64,000 bases of DNA from an uncultured Agathobacter sp. (GTDB lineage Bacteria; Bacillota; Clostridia; Lachnospirales; Lachnospiraceae), in NCBI GenBank assembly GCA_934307695.1, contig CAKRCS010000008.1, positions 19,495 through 83,494 on the forward strand. The letters are read 5' to 3'. A model generated the notes under the pieces. The model saw only the letters and a list, made by a program, of their open reading frames with translations. It was not told the origin of the DNA and did no database searches. Shown in pieces: positions 59,215-64,000 of this stretch. Both the position numbers and the translations under genes were made by a program. Position 1 is the first letter of the stretch; each line of letters begins with the position of its first letter.

Positions 59215-59592
59215 CTATTTGATCTCCGTCGAATAGTATGCAACGACAATATGCTGTCCGGCGTGGATCTGACCATCCTGAAGCTGGTTGAGGCTGCACA
59301 CCTCATCAATGTAATCGCTCTTGTCGATGTTGCACTGGTCGATATAGGTATCGGCAAGTGACCATAGGGTGTCTCCGCTTTGAACCTGAATGCTGGTGTA
59401 ATATTTATATACAGGCTTCTTCGCGTTGTGGGAACTTGCAAAAGCGCGGATGCTGGTGCCGAGTATGATAACAAGGGAAATGATAAGAATACCTGCGATC
59501 GCAAGGAAACGCTTCTGGAAACGGACGGTGCGATCTCTCTTTGCCAACTGTGAATTAACTCTCTCGGATAATTTGTCATTGTATGCTCTCAT
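59215..59592 (-). CDS. LysM-domain SOS cell-division inhibitor, YneA-like
   Basis: A 125-residue protein, start at ATG 59592 with GAGGAG 9 bases upstream. A basic N-terminus (about 1-27) and one membrane helix (about 28-49; FLAIAGILIISLVIILGTS) are followed by an extracellular LysM domain (about 65-118; VQSGDTLWSLADTYI, HAGQHIVVAYY). Divergent from lexA with LexA boxes over its promoter, it matches Bacillus YneA in layout and context. YneA delays septation during DNA damage. Sequence identity cannot be judged here, so the symbol is withheld. Confidence 0.85.
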   Translation of the reverse strand: MRAYNDKLSERVNSQLAKRDRTVRFQKRFLAIAGILIISLVIILGTSIRAFASSHNAKKPVYKYYTSIQVQSGDTLWSLADTYIDQCNIDKSDYIDEVCSLNQLQDGQIHAGQHIVVAYYSTEIK

Positions 59593-59613
59593 AATACACA
59601 TCTCCTCTGTGAA

Positions 59614-59627
59614 CGAACATTTGTTTG
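59614..59627. promoter_or_regulatory. LexA box 1
   Basis: CGAACATTTGTTTG matches the Gram-positive CGAAC-N4-GTTCG box with one change. It lies downstream of the yneA-like transcription start. Confidence 0.7.
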
Positions 59628-59636
59628 CATAACCAT

Positions 59637-59665
59637 ACTATAACGTACGAACAAATGTTTGTCAA
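59637..59665 (-). promoter_or_regulatory. Promoter of the yneA-like gene
   Basis: On the minus strand a perfect TTGACA (complement of 59660-59665), a 17-base spacer and TATAGT (complement of 59637-59642). LexA box 2 lies in the spacer, so repression would block polymerase binding. Confidence 0.75.
59648..59661. promoter_or_regulatory. LexA box 2
   Basis: CGAACAAATGTTTG fits CGAAC-N4-GTTCG with one change and overlaps the spacer and -35 of the yneA-like promoter. Confidence 0.75.
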
Positions 59666-59674
59666 CAGAAAAAT

Positions 59675-59688
59675 CGAACAAATATTCG
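59675..59688. promoter_or_regulatory. LexA box 3
   Basis: CGAACAAATATTCG fits the box with one change and lies immediately next to box 4. Confidence 0.7.
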
Positions 59689-59702
59689 CGAATATATGTT
59701 TG
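59689..59702. promoter_or_regulatory. LexA box 4
   Basis: CGAATATATGTTTG fits with two changes, abuts box 3 and overlaps the lexA -35, which points to autoregulation. Confidence 0.6.
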
Positions 59703-59728
59703 CTTTTTCCAGAGAGATATGTTACGAT
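59700..59728 (+). promoter_or_regulatory. Promoter of lexA
   Basis: TTGCTT (59700-59705), a 17-base spacer and TACGAT (59723-59728) preceded by TGT (extended -10). Its -35 overlaps LexA box 4. Confidence 0.6.
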
Positions 59729-59770
59729 CAATACAGACAACGAACGTTGCATATATGAAGGAGGAGATTT

Positions 59771-60385
59771 ATGTCATACGGTAAAATTACAGATAAACAG
59801 CAGCAGATCCTTGATTATATTAAGCAGGAAATCCTTAATAAGGGCTATCCTCCTACCGTTCGCGATATCTGTGAGGCTGTCAGGCTCAAGTCCACCTCAT
59901 CGGTACACTCCCATCTGGAGTCCCTTGAGAAGAATGGTTATATCCGCCGCGATCCGACCAAACCGCGCGCGATCGAGATCATAGATGATAACTTTAATCT
60001 TACACGCCGCGAGGTGGTGAATGTTCCTATGGTAGGTCGTGTTGCTGCAGGCGAGCCGATCCTTGCGGTTGAGAATATTGACAGCTACTTCCCTATTCCG
60101 GCAGAGTTCATGCCGAATGCGGAGTCCTTCATGCTCAAGGTTAAGGGTGAGAGCATGATCAACGCGGGAATCATGGATGGTGACCAGATTCTTGTCGAGC
60201 GGTGCAATTCAGCACGCAACGGAGATATGGTCGTAGCGCTTGTCGATGATTCTGCCACCGTCAAGACCTTCTACAAGGAGGCTGACCACATCCGTCTCCA
60301 GCCGGAGAATGACACGATGGACCCGATCATTGTCCCGGATTGCGAGATCCTCGGCAAGGTGTTCGGCGTGTTCCGCTTCTTTTAA
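59771..60385 (+). CDS. lexA: SOS repressor LexA
   Basis: Represses SOS genes until RecA filaments trigger its self-cleavage. The 204 residues have an N-terminal winged helix ([40 protein letters not shown]). The cleavage site is A93-G94 in RVAAGEP, and the catalytic dyad is S128 (GESMINAG) and K165 (SATVKTF). AGGAGGAG precedes the ATG. Four LexA boxes in the divergent region control it and the yneA-like gene. Confidence 0.97.
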   Translation: MSYGKITDKQQQILDYIKQEILNKGYPPTVRDICEAVRLKSTSSVHSHLESLEKNGYIRRDPTKPRAIEIIDDNFNLTRREVVNVPMVGRVAAGEPILAVENIDSYFPIPAEFMPNAESFMLKVKGESMINAGIMDGDQILVERCNSARNGDMVVALVDDSATVKTFYKEADHIRLQPENDTMDPIIVPDCEILGKVFGVFRFF

Positions 60386-60428
60386 GATAAGAGGCAGTCA
60401 CCGACAGGACTGCTATGATAGCAACAGA

Positions 60429-60484
60429 AAAGGCAGGCACTTTTGTATAGAATGATCTATTACAAAGTGTCTGCCTTATTTTAC
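60429..60484. terminator. Hairpin terminator between lexA and rsfS
   Basis: AAGGCAG and CACTTT pair with AAAGTG and CTGCCTT around a long stem with one wobble and one bulge, followed by TATTTTACTTT on the plus strand. It serves two convergent genes. Confidence 0.75.
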
Positions 60485-60513
60485 TTTATAGGAAAAATCT
60501 TTACCGATAACTC

Positions 60514-60861
60514 TTATAATTCTTCCAGTGCTACTCTCTTTCCGTCCTTCCAGATCTTCTCAAGATCATAGAACAGGCGGTCTTCCTTGGAAAACAGATG
60601 CACGATGACATCCTGATAATCCATAAGAATCCAGGTGGAACTGCGGTTTCCCTCGATCTGTTTTGCGTGAACACCGGATTTGTACATTGCCTCATCAACG
60701 GCGTCCTGCATTGCGCCGAGCTGGTTCACGTTGGAACCATTTGCAATGATGAAATAATCTGCGATCGTTGACACATTGCGGATGTCAATGACGGAGATAT
60801 CCTCGGCTTTTTTGTCTGAAAGTGCATCTACTGCTTTTTTCACTAATTCTAATGTCTCCAT
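60514..60861 (-). CDS. rsfS: Ribosome silencing factor RsfS
   Basis: Binds protein L14 of the 50S subunit and blocks subunit joining when nutrients are low. The 115 residues show the family core DISVIDIRNVSTIADYFIIANG, then KQIEGNRSSTWILMDYQDVIVHLF and YDLEKIWKDG. It overlaps yqeK by 13 bases and is the last gene of the minus-strand block. Confidence 0.95.
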   Translation of the reverse strand: METLELVKKAVDALSDKKAEDISVIDIRNVSTIADYFIIANGSNVNQLGAMQDAVDEAMYKSGVHAKQIEGNRSSTWILMDYQDVIVHLFSKEDRLFYDLEKIWKDGKRVALEEL

Positions 60862-61436
60862 GGCTGCTCCTTTTGATATGGTTTATAAAATTCATAAGTA
60901 AATTCGGTTGCCGGATCGATCGAACCCTTGCGTCCCTGTAAAAAATGCAAGGTATCGTACAGGATCTCTGCAGTGCAGGCATTCAGATCCTGAAACGCCA
61001 ATGCACGAAGCTCCTTCAAGTGCGGAGCCTTGTCCCTGCGTGGCTCGATATAATCTGCGATATAGATGATCTTATCCAGTATGCCCATATTGGGTTCACC
61101 GGTCGTATGCACCGAGATTGCATGCAAAATCTGCGGGTCTGTGACCTCGTATCTGGTCTCTGCAAGGATTGCGCCTGCCTTTGCGTGTAACAGCGTAGGA
61201 TTGGCAAATTCGGCCTCGGAGATGAGCACATGATACTTTTCACATAAGGCGATCTTCTCCTCGTCCTCAAGGCATTTAGCGCAGTCATGCAACAATCCTG
61301 CAAGCATTGCCTTGCCGATGTCGTATTCATGTGCCATTGCCAGACAGCCGGCGGTGTACATCACACCCTTGGTATGTTCGTACCGGTCTTTGTCCAACTC
61401 TTTTTTCAGCTTTTTGCGTATCTCAATAATGTCCAT
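60849..61436 (-). CDS. yqeK: HD-domain Ap4A hydrolase YqeK
   Basis: A 195-residue HD-superfamily phosphohydrolase; YqeK proteins split diadenosine tetraphosphate symmetrically. The metal ligands are intact: first histidine in YEHTKGVMYTAG, the HD pair in AGLLHDCAKCL, ILHAISVHTTG and IIYIADYIEPRRD. It lies between nadD and rsfS, the standard Firmicute order. Confidence 0.94.
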   Translation of the reverse strand: MDIIEIRKKLKKELDKDRYEHTKGVMYTAGCLAMAHEYDIGKAMLAGLLHDCAKCLEDEEKIALCEKYHVLISEAEFANPTLLHAKAGAILAETRYEVTDPQILHAISVHTTGEPNMGILDKIIYIADYIEPRRDKAPHLKELRALAFQDLNACTAEILYDTLHFLQGRKGSIDPATEFTYEFYKPYQKEQPWRH

Positions 61437-61454
61437 GATCTTACACTTCCAATA

Positions 61455-62060
61455 CTATATGTTTTGGTAAAGTCCGTTTTGCCGGATATATGCAAGCACT
61501 TCCGGGGGAAGCTCCTTTTGTACGTCGATGCCATCTTTGATTGCCTTTCGGATATCCCGCGAGGAAATATTATATTTCTGGCATTCCAGAAACCGGATAT
61601 CTGCCGGAAACTGAGTTCTTATGTCATCTGCCATCGCCGCAAGCTCCGGCTGGGAATACACGCCCCGGTTTACAATGAGTAAAACGGCAAGGCTGCTTAT
61701 GATTTTTGGATGCATCCATTGCTTAAAATAGGCAAGTGAATCGGCACCCATGATAAAATAAAAGGTATCGTCCGGATGATCGGCATGAAGCTTTTGCAGT
61801 GTCCGGTAGGTGTAGCTTGTCGCATCGGAGTCCACTTCAACGGAGGATACCCGGATGCGGTCGCTGCAGCCGCTGGCAAGCTCGCACATTGCAAGCCGCA
61901 TTGCTGCGGGTGTCATAGCGCTCTCCTTCTTGTTGGGAGAATGTCCTGCCGGGATCAGCCACACTTCATCTAAGCCGCACTCTTCGAGCGCCTTTTGCGC
62001 CATATACAGATGTCCGTTGTGTATCGGATCAAACGACCCGCCCAGGATACCAATCTGCAT
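61455..62060 (-). CDS. nadD: Nicotinate-nucleotide adenylyltransferase
   Basis: Adenylates nicotinate mononucleotide in NAD synthesis. The 201 residues carry the nucleotidyltransferase motif GILGGSFDPIHNGHL, then PAGHSPNKKE, FIMGADSLAYFKQW and the C-terminal ISSRDIRKAIKDG. It lies 3 bases after yhbY on the minus strand. Confidence 0.96.
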   Translation of the reverse strand: MQIGILGGSFDPIHNGHLYMAQKALEECGLDEVWLIPAGHSPNKKESAMTPAAMRLAMCELASGCSDRIRVSSVEVDSDATSYTYRTLQKLHADHPDDTFYFIMGADSLAYFKQWMHPKIISSLAVLLIVNRGVYSQPELAAMADDIRTQFPADIRFLECQKYNISSRDIRKAIKDGIDVQKELPPEVLAYIRQNGLYQNI

Positions 62061-62063
62061 CGC

Positions 62064-62360
62064 TTATTCCGGAAGATTGATCTTAGCGTTTTTCTTCGGC
62101 TTGCGGTAAAAGATCATCTTTTTGCCGATCACCTTTACCACGGTAGAATGCGTGCGCTCAGCGATCGCGTTTGCAATCTCCTTCGGATCATCAAGACAGT
62201 TCTTTAAGACACCAACCTTGATCAGCTCGCGCTTTTCGAGGGCTGCGTCAAGTGCTTCGACAATCTCCGGTGTCAGGGATGCCTTGCCGATATGGAAAAT
62301 CGGGTTCATCGTGCTGGCTAATGAGCCAAGATAAGCTCTTTGTTTGCTTGAAAGATTCAT
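62064..62360 (-). CDS. yhbY: CRM-domain ribosome-assembly RNA-binding protein YhbY
   Basis: A 98-residue single CRM domain protein that binds pre-50S particles. The GxxG-type loop and core are seen in SSKQRAYLGSLASTMNPIFHIGKASLTPE, with ALEKRELIKVGVLKNC and VVKVIGKKMIFYRK after it. It lies between obg and nadD. Confidence 0.94.
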   Translation of the reverse strand: MNLSSKQRAYLGSLASTMNPIFHIGKASLTPEIVEALDAALEKRELIKVGVLKNCLDDPKEIANAIAERTHSTVVKVIGKKMIFYRKPKKNAKINLPE

Positions 62361-62369
62361 AGTAATCTC

Positions 62370-63659
<1,290 letters not shown>

Positions 63660-63664
63660 CTACC

Positions 63665-63701
63665 TCAAAACAAACAGACCCGGCTAATGCATAGCCGGGT
63701 C
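63665..63701 (-). terminator. Hairpin terminator between rpmA and obg
   Basis: A perfect 10-bp stem (GACCCGGCTA / TAGCCGGGTC) with a 5-base loop; on the minus strand it is followed by TGTTTGTTTTG. Obg lies only a few bases further on, so read-through must supply obg, and the hairpin probably lowers its dose relative to the ribosomal protein. Confidence 0.75.
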
Positions 63702-63712
63702 CACATTGAATC

Positions 63713-64000
63713 TTACTCGTTAACTACTGGATAAACAGAAGCCTGCTTCTTGTCTCTTCCAACTCTCTCGAATCTTAATACACCATCTACCTTTGCAAAT
63801 AATGTATCGTCTCCGCCGATGCCAACATTAACACCTGGGCGGATCTTCGTTCCACGCTGTCTGTAAAGAATGTTTCCAGCTTTTACGAATTGTCCGTCTG
63901 CTCTCTTTGCTCCTAATCTCTTAGACTCGGAATCACGGCCGTTCTTTGTAGAACCAACTCCCTTTTTATGAGCAAAAAACTGAAGGTTCATATTCAACAT
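63713..64000 (-). CDS. rpmA: 50S ribosomal protein L27, with cleavable N-terminal extension
   Basis: L27 reaches the peptidyl-transferase centre with its N-terminus. All 95 residues are present; the ATG is the last three bases of the window, so the ribosome site is not seen. The N-terminus [17 protein letters not shown] carries the Firmicute extension MLNMNLQFF that the cysteine protease Prp removes to expose AHKKG. The gene for Prp normally lies between rplU and rpmA, just outside this window. Confidence 0.96.
   Translation of the reverse strand: MLNMNLQFFAHKKGVGSTKNGRDSESKRLGAKRADGQFVKAGNILYRQRGTKIRPGVNVGIGGDDTLFAKVDGVLRFERVGRDKKQASVYPVVNE

Overview
The window is chromosomal DNA from a low-to-mid GC, spore-forming Firmicute. 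It most resembles a Lachnospiraceae member of the Roseburia/Agathobacter type. This rests on gene content and order: alr-mazF, yqfC-yqfD-phoH-ybeY, mutS-mutL-miaA, mreBCD-mrdA-minDE-rodA-mgsA, yggS-sepF-lspA, divergent lexA/LysM, and rpmA-obg-yhbY-nadD-yqeK-rsfS. Other support comes from AGGAGG-type ribosome sites, sigma-A promoters, sporulation genes and a large modular surface protein. The species call is inference. I saw no tRNA, rRNA, CRISPR array, insertion sequence or prophage.

Layout. 1-6.7 kb: end of a coiled-coil protein, nnr, alr, a solitary mazF toxin gene, a CBS-domain protein, yebC and glgA. 6.7-13.4 kb: an FtsK/SpoIIIE translocase, then the one-carbon pair fhs-folD and a zinc-ribbon/TPR membrane protein. 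13.5-21.8 kb: the main accessory unit, a TetR-type regulator with a near-consensus promoter followed at once by a 2530-residue modular surface protein. 21.9-23.0 kb: xpt and a small membrane protein on the minus strand. 23.1-29.9 kb: rlmH, sporulation genes yqfC-yqfD, phoH, a shortened PgpH-like membrane protein whose HD site is degenerate, ybeY, a SpoVB/MurJ-type flippase and a small BofC-like protein. 29.9-49.5 kb: a very long co-directional run of two flavoproteins, mutS, mutL, miaA, a PLP lyase, radC, then the cell-shape and envelope block mreB-mreC-mreD-mrdA-minD-minE-rodA-mgsA and a lipoprotein carboxypeptidase. 49.6-55.6 kb: a small P-loop protein, DUF378, a HlyD-like membrane protein, yggS, sepF, lspA, an RluA-type pseudouridine synthase and a cytidylate-kinase-like protein. 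55.9-58.2 kb: dtd, a TtcA-like thiolase and a tyrosine recombinase. 58.2-60.5 kb: plsC, then the SOS pair yneA-like/lexA with four LexA boxes. 60.5-64 kb: the minus-strand rpmA-obg-yhbY-nadD-yqeK-rsfS ribosome/GTPase block.

Most of the window is core housekeeping, and I do not see a clear undescribed defence or biosynthetic system. The points most worth a second look are small-scale. Two adjacent genes (rlmH, yqfC) have start codons that coincide with the predicted transcription start and lack a ribosome site. Intrinsic hairpins overlap the starts of ftsK and of the BofC-like gene. A 40-bp tandem repeat follows lspA and seems to derive from its own 3' end. The PgpH-like protein has lost its catalytic HD pair, and minDE lacks minC beside it. 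A palindrome at the plsC transcription start could be a lipid-regulator operator, and a possible short transcript lies at 55.74-55.90 kb. Coordinates of promoters and hairpins were read by eye from the sequence; no search or folding program was run.
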